Below, one piece after another: positions 1 through 37,800 of a stretch of DNA of 58,495 bases; the first letter of the stretch is position 1; every line of letters begins with the position of its first letter. Under the pieces are notes generated by a model that was not told the DNA's origin, made no database searches, and was given only the letters and a program-made list of their open reading frames with translations. The stretch spans positions 1,183,974 through 1,242,468 of the forward strand of contig NW_019773736.1 of the NCBI RefSeq assembly GCF_001039355.2. Direction: 5' to 3'. Both the position numbers and the translations under genes were made by a program. The DNA is from Lingula anatina. Taxonomy: Eukaryota > Brachiopoda > Lingulata > Lingulida > Lingulidae.

Positions 1-25598
<25,598 letters not shown>

Positions 25599-25939
25599 AC
25601 TTTCTCCAGCTGTGTGATTAAGGTTAATATGCCACAAAAAAAGCAGTGTGTGGTATGAAGAGATAGATTTTTCTCAAAAATGACATCTATTTAAGGGAAA
25701 ACCAGAAACATTTTGAAAAAAAATGGGCACTGGTTAAAGTGTCTTTACCAAGCACGATAAAAACAGCTGTCTGAACCAGTGAAATTGTATTAAGAAAATA
25801 ATTTCCCCAAAGGTTTTTTTTACTGTAATGAGAACCTACAGGAAGCCAAAATCATGAAATATCTTCACATCAAGTCTGCATGTGAGGTCTATCATGTTTC
25901 TTATACAGGGAAATATAGTCTTGGTATCTTTGGGGACAA

Positions 25940-25949
25940 AATAAATAAA
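25940..25949 (+). terminator. Possible proximal poly(A) signals of crb
   Basis: Two overlapping AATAAA hexamers about 340 bases after the stop codon. No marked GU-rich element follows, so use is uncertain. Confidence 0.35.
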
Positions 25950-26497
25950 AATAAGGCATTTTAATAAGAAAATATAGGTAATGATAGATAGTGGCTGAGA
26001 TGATATATTATAGCCAAGAAAGTGAGAAACTGTTTTTATTAAAGAAATGTGATAAAATGCCTTGGAATATGAACATTAAATAACTTAGTGACATCAAATG
26101 TGACAAGTCATATCAAAATGTCCAAACAGATCTCAGATAACATGGAAGGTTGTGATGCTATGCCTGGTTTTCCCTCCAACCTGTCACCCCTAAGATGTTC
26201 AGTGGGTTGCTCCATCCATGTTATTGAATGCACAAGATGTGTCCATTAAAACAGAAATCAGGGGTGTAAGACGTCTCAAATGGAATATTTATTTTTTCAA
26301 GTTTTTGTATTGGGATAAGATATCCATTGCCTTGAATGAGAAAATAATGATTTATTTTTATTCTCAGTGAGATTCAAGTAGAATAGATTTGGGAACAAAG
26401 TTCACTTAAGGGTTGCTAGTTAGACTGACTGGCAAGTGTTAGAATTGATAGTATTGCCATTCACACAGAGAACTTGCACCAAAAATTGAGTGGCACA

Positions 26498-26690
26498 CAT
26501 GGTGACACGTCCACCAGAATGGCTTGGCTTGCATGGTGACACATCCACCAAAATGGCTTGGCTTACATGGTGACACATCCACCAGAATGGCCTGGCTTAC
26601 ATTATGACATGTCCACCAGAATTGCTTGGCTTACATGGTGACATGTCCACCAGAATGGCTTGGCTTACGTGGTGAAGTGACCAACAGAAA
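26498..26690 (+). repeat. 34-bp minisatellite, about 5.7 copies, in probable crb 3' UTR
   Basis: Unit CATGGTGACACATCCACCAG followed by AATGGCTTGGCTTA, at 26498, 26532, 26566, 26600 and 26634, plus a degraded partial at 26668. Units differ at one to five positions. No spacers. Confidence 0.95.
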
Positions 26691-28817
26691 ACATTGTTTC
26701 CATTGAATTTTAATCTTATTTATGAAGCAAGTTTGCCACTACTGCTGTTCATAGAGGCTTTTTAAGGTTTTGGTCCAAAATATTTAGTGCCTAAAGTGAC
26801 ATATTTGTCTTTTTTATTAAAAAAAAGGAAATTAGGGTCTAACGTTCAGGGATATAATCAAAACAGTGTCTTTTTTCATGTACTTTAAAGATGGTGTGTG
26901 AATTTACCTATCAAACTAATCTATCTAGAAGATTTAAACGAATATCAGAAATTAGCATAATTTGTAGTTAATTTTCAAGGTATCGTTTTATTAGCAGTAT
27001 ACATTTTATGTGTTTATGTAAGAAAATCATCCACATTATGCTAATATGCAAGGTCTTCACTTGTATTTAAGATTTTGCAATATCATTGCAGGCATTTAGT
27101 CTCTCACAGGTATCAGATATTAGGAGAAAACAGTGTTTTATGAAAGTAATTCAGTTTTGGGTTGCGGAGGAAGTGGTGTGATTTTTCAGTCCTCCAAACG
27201 AAGATATTGTTAAATTGTGTAATAAGTAAAAGAGATCTTGAGCGAAAGTTAAGGATGAAGAGGACCAATAGATAGGATATTTTGTATGTAAGTCTTTGCA
27301 TTTAATTCTGTCCAGTTTTATTTGCATGATCAGTTAGCAAAACTGCTTAATTAAAGAAGCATTATGAAGGAAAGGAACTTATAAGATAAGATAGGTTCTA
27401 TTCCCACAAAAAAAAACAGTTCATTTACATGAAGTGTATCTTTTATCTTTTAACCATTGTACATATGTAAACTGATGTAGATAGACATATAGAAATGTAT
27501 TTATCAAAATCACATCTATATTTATTATTATACACATGTTAGATATTTAACTGTATTTCTATACTGTTCCCAGTAATTGTATATCATTAACTACTAAAAA
27601 AAGTTCACAATTATACAGACCCCAGAGCTCAGCAGGCAAATGTGAGGAAATTCTATAAACAACCTTAATTTTAAGATAAACAAAATGTTCTTGGGATGAC
27701 CAGTTATTTTTCTAATGGGAATGTATTTGGTGGAACTGGCAATCACAAGTCAGAAATGAACACCCGGTAGTAGTTCATTATCGAGATGCAATTCTAGTCA
27801 AAAGCCTTGCTGGATGATTCGCCATTGAAAACATTACATTAAACACAAGTACATTAAAAATGCTGTTTCTAGATTACATGTTGCCCAGAAAATTCCTGCC
27901 AATATATGTATGCAACATTTGTATTCTAGTGATAGAAGTACAACTTTACACTTGCAATAATTGTCCATTTTCTCATAGAAGTATTATACAAGGACCAGTT
28001 TGTTCAAATCTTAGTGAATTGTATAAAATGTTACAGATATTTTCACATGGAAATGTATTGACAGCATTGTGATCCATAGCTATTTTGATATATTGTTATC
28101 TCTGAGTAAAGCACAGAGATAGAATTCTCCAGATAATATATATAGCCATTTTACTGATCAATTTAATATGACATTTCAAAGTATGTGCTTCTTAACTGTC
28201 CAGTTTGTTGTGTCCACCTTTAAGTACTTTGTATGTAGAGTAACCCATCAACTACTGGGTTAAACCCTGGGATCACACAGTTTATATAAAGAGCTTCAGT
28301 AGTCTGTAGCCTTGCATAGTACTAGTAAAGTACAGAAGAGATGTAATTTTATAACTTAGGGCCTTTTGGCATCAAGCGGAACATTAAACTGGACCAGTCC
28401 ACTTTTACAGGTATTTACATGTAATTATATCACAGGGTTTTTTACTCCCTCTCACAACTTCTCCATAAGTTTGCCTTCTGCTGTTGTCTTAAGTGAATTG
28501 GCTGTGGCAAGGGTGGGACATGTTTAGGGTTCTCTCTAACGTAATAGCCAGCCTATTTAATTTTCAAAAATCTTTCAAAGTAGTCGGGTCCAGTTAAGTG
28601 CATGCTAATTGTGAAAAGGACTTTTCTCTATTAATGCATTCTATAAATACCGAAATGCAAGTGTTTTCTGCTGATTCATGGTTACACATATGTTTCATAA
28701 GAGTGTAGATAGCTAAGGTCAACTGGTTTAAGAATATTGCCTCGCATGTCACATCATTAACATAATTATACATTTTTGTACAGCACTTATAATGGATTTA
28801 TCAAGAAAATATCAAAA

Positions 28818-28862
28818 AATAAAAAATATGCATATGAATTTTTTTTCGTTTGTTTGTTTGTT
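28818..28862 (+). terminator. Distal poly(A) signal with U/GU-rich downstream element
   Basis: AATAAA at 28818-28823, then about 16 bases including a CA, then eight T and three TTTG repeats (28839-28862). This is the classical arrangement of hexamer, cleavage region and downstream element. It falls just before CpG density rises at about 29.0 kb. Confidence 0.5.
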
Positions 28863-28886
28863 AAATTTGATAACCTTTTTCGCAAA

Positions 28887-28919
28887 ACTATTTTCATTGG
28901 TGCCTTCAATGAAAATAGT
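28887..28919. other. Perfect 13-bp stem-loop at presumed crb 3' end
   Basis: ACTATTTTCATTG and its exact reverse complement CAATGAAAATAGT are separated by a 7-base loop (GTGCCTT). It lies 25 bases after the U/GU-rich element. It could be a transcript-end structure or a cruciform; no known family. Confidence 0.7.
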
Positions 28920-29329
28920 CATTTGAATGCAAAATTGATTATCATCTGAAGAAGTTGACAAGAAAGATATGATCATCAGTCAATTCATCAATTTGCTTAA
29001 CAAAGTCAAAATGCAATTTGATATTTCTGAGCAATACACTAATCCTCTCTTTGAAGCCAGTCTCCAAACGATTAATTATGTGGCCGTTTGAGTGTTGGTT
29101 TTCTTTTACCTCTATTTATACTCGTTGGCATGGCAACGAACTGGTATCCCTGAAGGAAAACGTGATGCCATTGTTCGGATCATCCCCTCCCGCTTTGATA
29201 ATGCGGAAATAAACCTTGCACTGTGAAGTGATAATGCTGTCGCCTCAAAAAGACACCGCTAATGCGAGCTGATGACCCAACAGCAGCGTTTTTATGGCAA
29301 GGATCTTCCATTTCAAGCAAATCTCTCTC

Positions 29330-29359
29330 GCCTAAACGGCTATCAGCACCGTTTAAGGC
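29330..29359. other. Short hairpin in CpG-rich noncoding block
   Basis: GCCTAAACGG and CCGTTTAAGGC pair with one bulged A around a 9-base loop. The surrounding 29.0-29.8 kb is complex, CpG-normal and free of simple repeats, unlike the flanks. It may be regulatory; this is a composition-based guess. Confidence 0.35.
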
Positions 29360-30065
29360 ATGATTAATTAGAACAATAAGTAGCACAGTACCAGGAAATT
29401 TTCTTGAAAGGTGTACTGATGATTTTATCAGTAAAGAGGCAAAACAATGCCTTTGTTGAATGGAACATCGCAATTAGGGTGCTCATATCCTCGTAACAAA
29501 ATCAATACCAGACGCTTGTACCGAAAAATAAGTCACACCCTAGCTTTCGCCCATGCTGATTTTCATGATAACATCCTACTTAGTTATAGAGTTCGTTGGA
29601 CATTCGAACTGATCATCACGTATCTCATTACAGTTTACAAAGCAGCAAAAGTGACGATAAACTATCTCATGGGAAAGAACCTTAAAGGGAAAAAGCCTTA
29701 AAAGAGATGGAACTTTTTTTTTTGCTCGTAAGCCGTCACTTTGTAAATTAGTGATTTGACGTTTTTCCCAGGGGAAGTGAAAGGTCACCTCTCAAGCAGA
29801 CCTCTGACATATCACGTGTATCCTTTTTCTTTCTGTGCCTCTTTGAAAGTAGTAGATAGCGCCTAACATTTTATAATTAAAGAATTAGCCACTTTCCTGT
29901 TGAGAAAAGAGGATACATCACCTATAGTTATAAGAAATTAACGCTAACCTACTTTTAAATTGGCCTTTGATCTGGTTTAACCTTGTTAAACGGTCAATAT
30001 GTCCACTTTCTTTAAATGGCGCTCTTGTCGTGTACGTGCAAAGACAGAGGTGGCACTGTCTACGA

Positions 30066-30116
30066 GGTATAAAAGTACGCGCGTTCGCGTTTGTGTTTTA
30101 CAGCAAGTGTGACGTC
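30066..30116 (+). promoter_or_regulatory. Orphan TATA box plus CRE-like site
   Basis: GTATAAAAG at about 30067-30075 is followed by a GC-rich stretch (TACGCGCGTTCGCG) and, about 35 bases on, TGACGTCG, one mismatch from a CRE. No recognisable gene follows. It may be an unannotated transcript's promoter or chance. Confidence 0.25.
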
Positions 30117-31050
30117 GTAGATCCAAGTTCCCTTTCTCTTTATCGTCACAGTTCTCTGATTTGGTGAACATTGTAACCACCTTCCTGTGCCTTGCAAAAG
30201 CCTTGCTCTACATTAACACTCTCTTGATCTAATTTGTCCAGTTGAAGTGTGTTAATTATTTTATATAAATATGTACTTTTATTGGATCTCATAAGACAAT
30301 CATCGGAATGCCTTTTGAAATGCCACTTTATCGATTGGAATTACGAGTAGTATTAGTTTTGTGATAGCATTAAGTGATACCGGACATTGAGTGTTCGACC
30401 ATAATCCGTATAATGAAAAAACTAAGATAATAAGTGTTAACAAATTTTATCCAGTTACGTACAATTGTAGCACAAAAGGGAACTCATTGTTGCATTGTGA
30501 AAATGCTAATGTTACGCCGGCGCAGTAACACCTGTTACAACCACATTGTAGTTCAGAAGCATGAACACTTAGGTCTAAGGCAAAATTGACCAATTTTTTT
30601 GACCATTAGGAATTGCTGATTATATTAGCTAACACGATGAAATATATTCAAAACGCTGCGAAGCTCATGATCCCATTGAGTGGAGAGAGTCCGGGAGAAA
30701 GCTTCAGTGATTTTGTTTAAATACCTAATATAAGTACTCACATATTTACCGTAGTTACCATATTTACATATTTGTTTGATAAAAACGTATGCTTTCCTTG
30801 TTTGGCGCCAAATCACAGTTTTCTCTCTAAAAATGCGAATATGTTTAAGATAATCATGAATAAAATAGAGTGATACTGAATACCAGAAAATGTAAAGCGT
30901 TCATCTTTATGTCTGATATCCTTGAGCATGGTTTTTCTCAGCAATCAGATCTAAACCTTTTGAAATTGCTGGCTGCTATATTACTGCTATATTAGTTAAG
31001 GGGCCTTTACCCTGGACGGTATCACCGTGGTCGTAGAAAGGAAGCACAAG

Positions 31051-31219
31051 CAGGCCCGTAGCCAGGTTCGGGGAGGGGGGGTTCGAAAGAACCGCCCTTT
31101 TTGCTGGGAAAAGGTCCACTCTGGGTAAAATTTTATCTAGTTACATTAAGTTTTTATAGAAAAAGGTCCAGTTTTTAAGAAAAAGAACCCATCTTTTGAA
31201 ATTGCTGGCTACGGCCCTG
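31051..31219. mobile_element. 169-bp MITE with CAGGSCCGTAGCCAG ends and 5-bp TSD
   Basis: The terminal inverted repeats are CAGGCCCGTAGCCAG (31051-31065) and CTGGCTACGGCCCTG (31205-31219), with one mismatch. Perfect 5-bp target-site duplications ACAAG (31046-31050 and 31220-31224) abut both ends. No ORF. The ends are hAT-like, but a 5-bp duplication is not the usual 8 bp. Confidence 0.85.
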
Positions 31220-32937
31220 ACAAGCATCACTTTGGTTGCAGAATGGATGCTCAATAATCGGTCAGTTGTCGGCACGTAAAGCATTTTTTAGACTCACAAA
31301 CGGAGCCGTATTACGGGACACAGAAAGGATGCCATCCAGTGTGAAGGGGGGGGGGAGGGTTTAGACAGATGGGAAACTGGAGCTTTTGAGCATATTACTC
31401 CAGCCTTATAACAGCTACATTGTTACCGCTCCGGCAAAGTCTTGTGTATTTTTAAAAGCTTTTAAGGAAAGCACAAGTAACACTGCATATCTTATTCATC
31501 GCATTGTATCCCGGACATAGGAAAACTAGTATCTAACCTCTTTTTACAATTTGTACTTTACCAATCTGAAATAGAGAGACACGCGCCGTCGCTCCAGGGG
31601 CTTAGCAATTAAACCTAGGAGCCGAGATTTAATCCGTTTAATGGCGCGTGTGGAGACGGGTAAACCATCAGCGGTATCGATTTTGAAGTTTGGCCGGCCA
31701 TATTTAGTCGGCATATCAGTTAGTACTTAAATTATCTATTCTGAATGGCCCCAATGAAAAATATTATGTTATTTATGTCCTAATGTTAAGGCACAGATTG
31801 ACTATCTTGCACCTGGTAATGTTAACAAAGCAGCAAAATTGGCGATAAACACTTGGCCACTCTGGGTCCAGAGGCCCGTGCGGTGGGGTATAAAACAAAA
31901 AAAGCCACATTTTACTATAAATGAGTTAACTTCATATCTTAATAATATTTAAATAAGTATTTTATCTAAAAGCATCTTTCCTAAAGCAATTTTCCTAAAT
32001 GTAGGCCTTTGTAACGTATCGAACCCATGTCAAGTGTAGTAAATGTGCAATTCTGATTCTGAAACAAATTTCCAATTTCGTTTTATGTCAACGAGATGCA
32101 ACAAAAATGACCCGACTTGTCTCAAGGCACGTATCTTAATCATGGTATGTATTCTATCGTTGTTGTTGTTGTCCCTAAATGGTCTNTACACGTAGACATT
32201 AATTTACTCTTTTCAGCTACATGATAAACGTGGAAGACTTTTTTTTAAATGTGCTATGGGAAAGCCCATCACGTTTTTTTGACATTAATTTATCATTTTT
32301 CTCTTAATTCATCATTATCTTTTCTGTCGCCAGGTACCACAATAATAGAAAGAATTTCAAGTCAACTCTCTGTGGCGTACCCAGATGCCCTGTAATTGCC
32401 TCACAGTCATCTGTCTATTCCAGGAGTCCTTGAAGCTGTCTTCACGTTTACCGTCATCAGAAGGAGGAGGCGCCCCATTGTTTTCTCAGTGTGGTATGTC
32501 AACTAAGGTCGTTACGTTGCCAAGTTTCTAAATGAAGATTTCGATTATAACGTCGTGTTTCTAGATATATGAAGGAAATGGCTGTCGTGGGAGAAAAAAA
32601 TCCCTGTAAATTCTATCCAAAAATGATGCATCTTGTCTGTTACTTCGACCATACATCAATTGAAGAAGCGGGAGTTGCCGTTGGTCTTAAGTAATAAAAT
32701 ACATCTGCCACTTACATTTGTTCATGGTGACAGCATCGCTTGTGAAACCGGTGATCAACTAGAGATTATCTCATCGCATCACGCCATGTGCAATAAGAAA
32801 GCCATTTGTAGAAATATCGTTACATAATTCGCACAGCAATGCGAAGTATACTGACTAGGTACATATGATGTTAACGGAGTACATGTCAAATAATGAACAC
32901 ACAGTCGGGATCTTCCTTATAGATTGTGACATATAAG

Positions 32938-33027
32938 ATATATGAAATTTGGCATGATGCTATATGTGGAGCATATTGCATGAAAGATATATAAAACATG
33001 TAGTATCATGCCAAATTTCAAATATAT
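32938..33027. repeat. Inverted repeat with ~21-bp arms
   Basis: ATATATGAAATTTGGCATGAT (32938-32958) pairs with ATCATGCCAAATTTCAAATATAT (33005-33027) with one extra base. Part of the left arm and loop (GGCATGAT, GATGTGGAGCATATTG) recurs at 34168-34195, so this is a dispersed foldback family. Confidence 0.7.
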
Positions 33028-34167
33028 ATAGGCCTACATGCACCTCGCCGAATGAGTAGTTATCAAGATGACGTTTCGAGAAACGAACATTTGCACGGCT
33101 GGGAAACCACATAAGTAAAAATATTTGAGAAAGGATACAACAAGCCTTGCATGGCTTCCTACCCTTTTAAGCTGTTGGCGATGAGTCTATACGTTTTCAT
33201 TTTTTATGATTAGATTGCTAGAATAAATGGACAAATGGACTTTAGGTATTTTTAAAAGGAAAAGAAGCATAGGCCTAAATCAAGCACAATAAAGTTTTAA
33301 CACTTAATGGAAATGTCTAAGCTAATGAATGACACTGATCTAATTCCATAATGTTCTACATAAATAAATATAAATAAATATAAAACACCTTTTGGCGCAC
33401 TGCATAGTATCTGAAACCTCACAGTGGAGCATTTTCCATTACATGCATCGTTTTCCCAACTGAAATTATGGCCCTGACCTTATTACAGGTCAAGTGAAGG
33501 TCACACGGATTGGATTGCAAAATAGATAGAAACAGATCAATTGTAGTCCTCCTTGCTAATCCATGAGTTACACAATCGTAATTAAATTTGTAATCAAATT
33601 GCTAGTCTGTAACGTGTGACACGCAGGACTACTCTTCCATTATAGTTAACCGAGCCATTTTAATAGTTTTGTCTCCACCCAACGGGAATATTTTAAATGA
33701 AACTGGAATGTCGCCTAACAAAAAACCAATACAACTAAACGAAAAAAAGACTATGAGCTCACAAATTCCATCTCCAGTTTAAATAGATTTTTGTATGGAA
33801 AATACCTACAGTATAGTATACTTATCAGCTTGCGTTATTCTAAGAAAAGTGAACATCGAGGAATTGGTCTGTCATTAATTGTTCGACTGCGTTTTGTTTT
33901 ACGTCTTTCACAGCCGAAGTTTCCATAGCAATATAGTTTGCTGACAAGATTCAACAAACAGCGATTATTACAAGATGTGGTTTGAATTCAATTCACCGTA
34001 AGTGTTCGATGCAAGCCAGGTCAACACATTGTCACGGGCGCATTCGGTTATTGTCTGTTGTCTAGCAGAAATTCAATTACCGACTGAGCATCTTGGTGCA
34101 ACACTTTAATAGGGCCACAGTAGATATTTATCTTCTTATTTATTTGATATAGTTCGATGTAAAGCAT

Positions 34168-34195
34168 GGCATGATATTAGATGTGGAGCATATTG
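34168..34195. repeat. Partial copy of the 32.94-kb foldback element
   Basis: GGCATGATATTAG followed by ATGTGGAGCATATTG matches 32951-32980 with a few changes. Confidence 0.5.
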
Positions 34196-34864
34196 ATTGC
34201 ACCTTATATGTGAAGGTGTTTATCAATTAAGAATACCATTTTAGCTATTCACAGATTTCTTTGTATCATTCAGCACTGTACTGTGAGCGAGAATTATTGC
34301 AAAGGATTTCAGAAACGACGTCATCACCCAGTTGGCTTTTGGTAGAGGACTTCTTGACGATATCATATCTGAATCAGATTGGCAATCATCCCAATACTCG
34401 ACATGCCATGTCAAATTTTAAAACGCATTGTTTATTTAGGTGAGTTGTCATCTCCTGGGAAATCCATGGGCCTGGGGTAAAATCCTAATTGAGATGACAA
34501 AAATGAACTAGATATTTATTTCTGCTTGTCCTCGGTCGACAGTATATCAAAACGATAGGTGTACCCGGCTGGCTCATTGCTGCCATTTTTGTTTTGACAT
34601 CAGAATAATTATGTGAAGGCCACAACCAGGATATTTTTAAACCAAACAGATACATCAACAATCTGTCATTTTACTTCTAAATTTGTGGGTGTCGTGTTAT
34701 AGTAACCGGATTTTTCAGCGAAATGGACGCTTTCAATTGAAGCTACTTTGAAAATAGTATTGAAGTTATTGTCGATGAAAATTTAGCTAGGCGTTATTAA
34801 AATATCTTTGAAAATTAATACAACGTGAAACATAATGCATGCGCACTTGTGTGTGATGAAATGC

Positions 34865-34896
<32 letters not shown>
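34865..34896 (+). repeat. GT microsatellite
   Basis: About 15 GT units, interrupted near the end by CG. Confidence 0.95.
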
Positions 34897-37800
34897 GTGC
34901 AGGCCGGTAAAGCACTACTAATAATGAGGTCAATAATAGTCCGTCGTAAATTTTACTCGTTCTGCATGGAAAACGTGTATAGAATTCGGCTATGCAATAC
35001 GGCTATATCATCTCATACCAATCATATCATATAATTTCTATACCATCATCTAATAAAAGGCAAATAACGTAACGAAACTGAAATGCCATTTTGTCAAATT
35101 GTCCATTATCTGATTGGGATAATTCAATTTTCCTTTAGATTGAGCTTTGTTGGGGATATTCTTTTTGCGTCACAGCACAACATCAACGCTCATCTTTAAC
35201 TTGAATCCCACTGTTCATATAATGCGTTAATTTCTGCAGAGTTTTGGCTTAGCTGAAATAGAATACTCAACTGCAGATGATTTTTTTGTGTCAAAGAAAG
35301 CGTGTGTCGGTCTTTTTCCTTGCTGATAAGGAAAAGAATACTCACTTGTGGATTCTGACTGTAAGCAGACGAAACATTGGGTTCTAAAGTATCAACTGAT
35401 TTCCCAAGCTATAGACAAAATACCATCTGTTTTTAGAAAAAAGGGTATTATCTGACATACAGCAGGATTATGTGTCCACGCGTAATTTTGAGCACAGCAG
35501 TTTCACACTATTCGCAAAGACATTCACAGATCACTTTTGCTAGATGAGAAGACTATATGTATATGAACTCTCTCTGTAAGCTTCCGACTGATACTCAATT
35601 TATACTGTCGTCTTATTAGTCAGAATTACTGAAATGCTGACATGCTTTTGCCCAAAATAATTGTTTTGAGTTTTCTGAAAATTGGATCACTTTATCGTTT
35701 TATTATTATCTTTATCTAATGGTGTTATTAAAGTGAGCCTATTGGAACTCTTATTGTTATCTATCAAATGATTGATTCACGGTAGAGAATAAAGTCTGTG
35801 GAAATAAAATACACTTGGACGCAATTGCACTATACCTTTACCCAAAGAATTGTAATCAAAGCTGCTGTGATGACAAAGAAATCCTTGAAACCGAATGTGA
35901 CATTTAGCCTATAAAACGCTGACATTACGTTAGTTCGTGATAAACTGTCAACTTACAAGTGCCTCTCGAAGATCAAAGACTTGGTGAAAATTACCTCGAA
36001 ATTTTATAATTACAATGAAAACCATGCTGCTGTTTATTTCCTATGTCTTTCGGATATTCATGGTATTTGAAGGATTTCCAGAAACCTGTTAGTGCTTACA
36101 TTCTAAGTACAAAGTTACCAGTGATGAAAAGCTGGCACGCTACAAGCCAATCACCGCCACACTGGTGGGCTTGCGGGGCGGTTACGGGGGCAGGGGGGGG
36201 GTACCTTTTACGGGTAACCTTGACCTACTTTTGTAGGCCAGAGACATCATCAGCATGGTTTTAAAGCGTTCATCTCTTGATGACAAATGACAAATCCACT
36301 TTCCCAAAACACATATTCTGTATGTATGTATGTTTCGGAAATTTAAAGTATGCTCACTTTGTAAATGCGATACCTCGAGGAAGAAAAAAGCCAGAGGAAC
36401 ATAAACCGACAGAGAAGGCCCTTACTCTTGGATGAGTTCGAGATGGTTTCTCTTTCCATCCATCTTAATTGCCCTAGAAATCATCTATGTTTTTGAAGAT
36501 AGCGACCTAAAATTGGCTTAAGATTGTAATACCACCATAAAGACATACAGAAAAGCCTCTCATCAGCAATATTGGTCACCTTGACCTAAGTCACTGTGAC
36601 ACATGTAACTTTGAACGTCTTGTTTTGCTTATTGCCATTTCGTTGTTTTTGTTGTTTCAGATTTCCTTCGATTGGTTTCTGTTATTTTTGTTAACCAAAC
36701 CACATGCTTTGAACCTTCGATAAGTATTAAGCACCTACATTGTACCTTAATTGCCCTATCGTGTTTTTCATTGATGTTGAACCAAACGCCCTTTTCTCAA
36801 GTGTCGTTTGTCAAATCACACTTGTTTTCCACGCATACTGGAAACAAAGGTCAATTAAGCAAATATAATTAATAAGCTGGCACACAATGGCAACTATGAA
36901 CTGTTAGGTCTGAGTCAGCAGTCCCGTCTTTGCTTTTAAGGAAAGGTGTCAAAAATGCGTCTCGGAGCGTGAAAAAAAAAGAAAATTTAAAACAAGAACT
37001 CGCCTAATGTGCAACTCCATGGGATTTTCTCACCAAAATGATTTTTTGAGGAAATAAGCAATTTTCTTGAACTCAGGAAACAATTATCCATCCCTCTGTA
37101 CACTTAGATTCGACCTTTAATTAAATTTATAAAGGTTGATTTAGTTTAAAACGGCTGACCTGTGATTATAACCAGCGACCATATTCCTATAACGCATTAT
37201 GTAAGTATCAACATCAGATTCCAGAAAAAACTTTAAGGGGATTAGATTGTTTTCAACGTGTATGTAAGGTTTTATAAGAAGCTGTTGATGTCAAAAATAG
37301 CCATTTGGGAATTTTCAAACCAATGGAGTGTGCCTTTAATTTTGGCATGCAAGCATGCGGCAACAAAAGAGAAAACGGGGTCTTTCCGGAATTGAAGGAG
37401 AGCATTGTCAGAAAAGAAGACAGGCTGGGAGAGCAGTGGTGTGACGAATAAAAGCCGACAGAACTAATTCACATATGTTTTTCCCATTGTTAACTCCGTC
37501 AAGGAAGTTGTTTTTGGTCCCGTTAGTTTGTCTGTCTATAGCAGTATTCTGCAACGGATTTTGATGAAATTTTCAGGAACTAATTTCCTCATAAGACATG
37601 GCTTACACTATCGGTTAGTACTATGCCTGGTGTTGACGTCAATGGCCAATGTCGAGTTATTAATCAGACCTCGAATTCTGTGCTTATTTTGTCTCTCATT
37701 ACCAATCCGTCAGTGCATGCCATTCATCAAATTTCAACGCGTATCTTTAACTCCTCTCAGTGGCCGTGTCTCTCAAGGTCTTAAAATATCGATGCCAATG

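Larger units (their letters stand above)
25599..28838 (+). other. Probable crb 3' UTR (about 3.2 kb)
   Basis: No ORF or splice structure is apparent. The segment shares the low CpG density of the crb introns and contains a 34-bp minisatellite (26498-26690). Early AATAAA signals at 25940 and 25944 could give a short UTR. A better-formed site at 28818, with a downstream U/GU-rich element, could give the long form. Assignment as UTR is inference from composition and signals. Confidence 0.5.

Noticed and set aside
25599-25700. Continuation of the crb frame past the TAA
   Set aside because: The protein ends exactly at ERLI, the conserved Crumbs C-terminus, so the stop is genuine.
26498-26690. Regular repeats considered as a CRISPR-like array
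   Set aside because: Units are directly abutting without unique spacers, in a eukaryotic genome; this is a minisatellite.
31079-31096. GGTTCGAAA-like motif suggesting a tRNA T-arm
   Set aside because: It is part of the 31051-31219 MITE. No acceptor, D or anticodon arms can be folded around it.
34261-34443. Stop-free stretch ending in a perfect AG|GTGAGT donor, considered as an exon
   Set aside because: No partner exons, ATG or homology visible. A single donor match is not enough.
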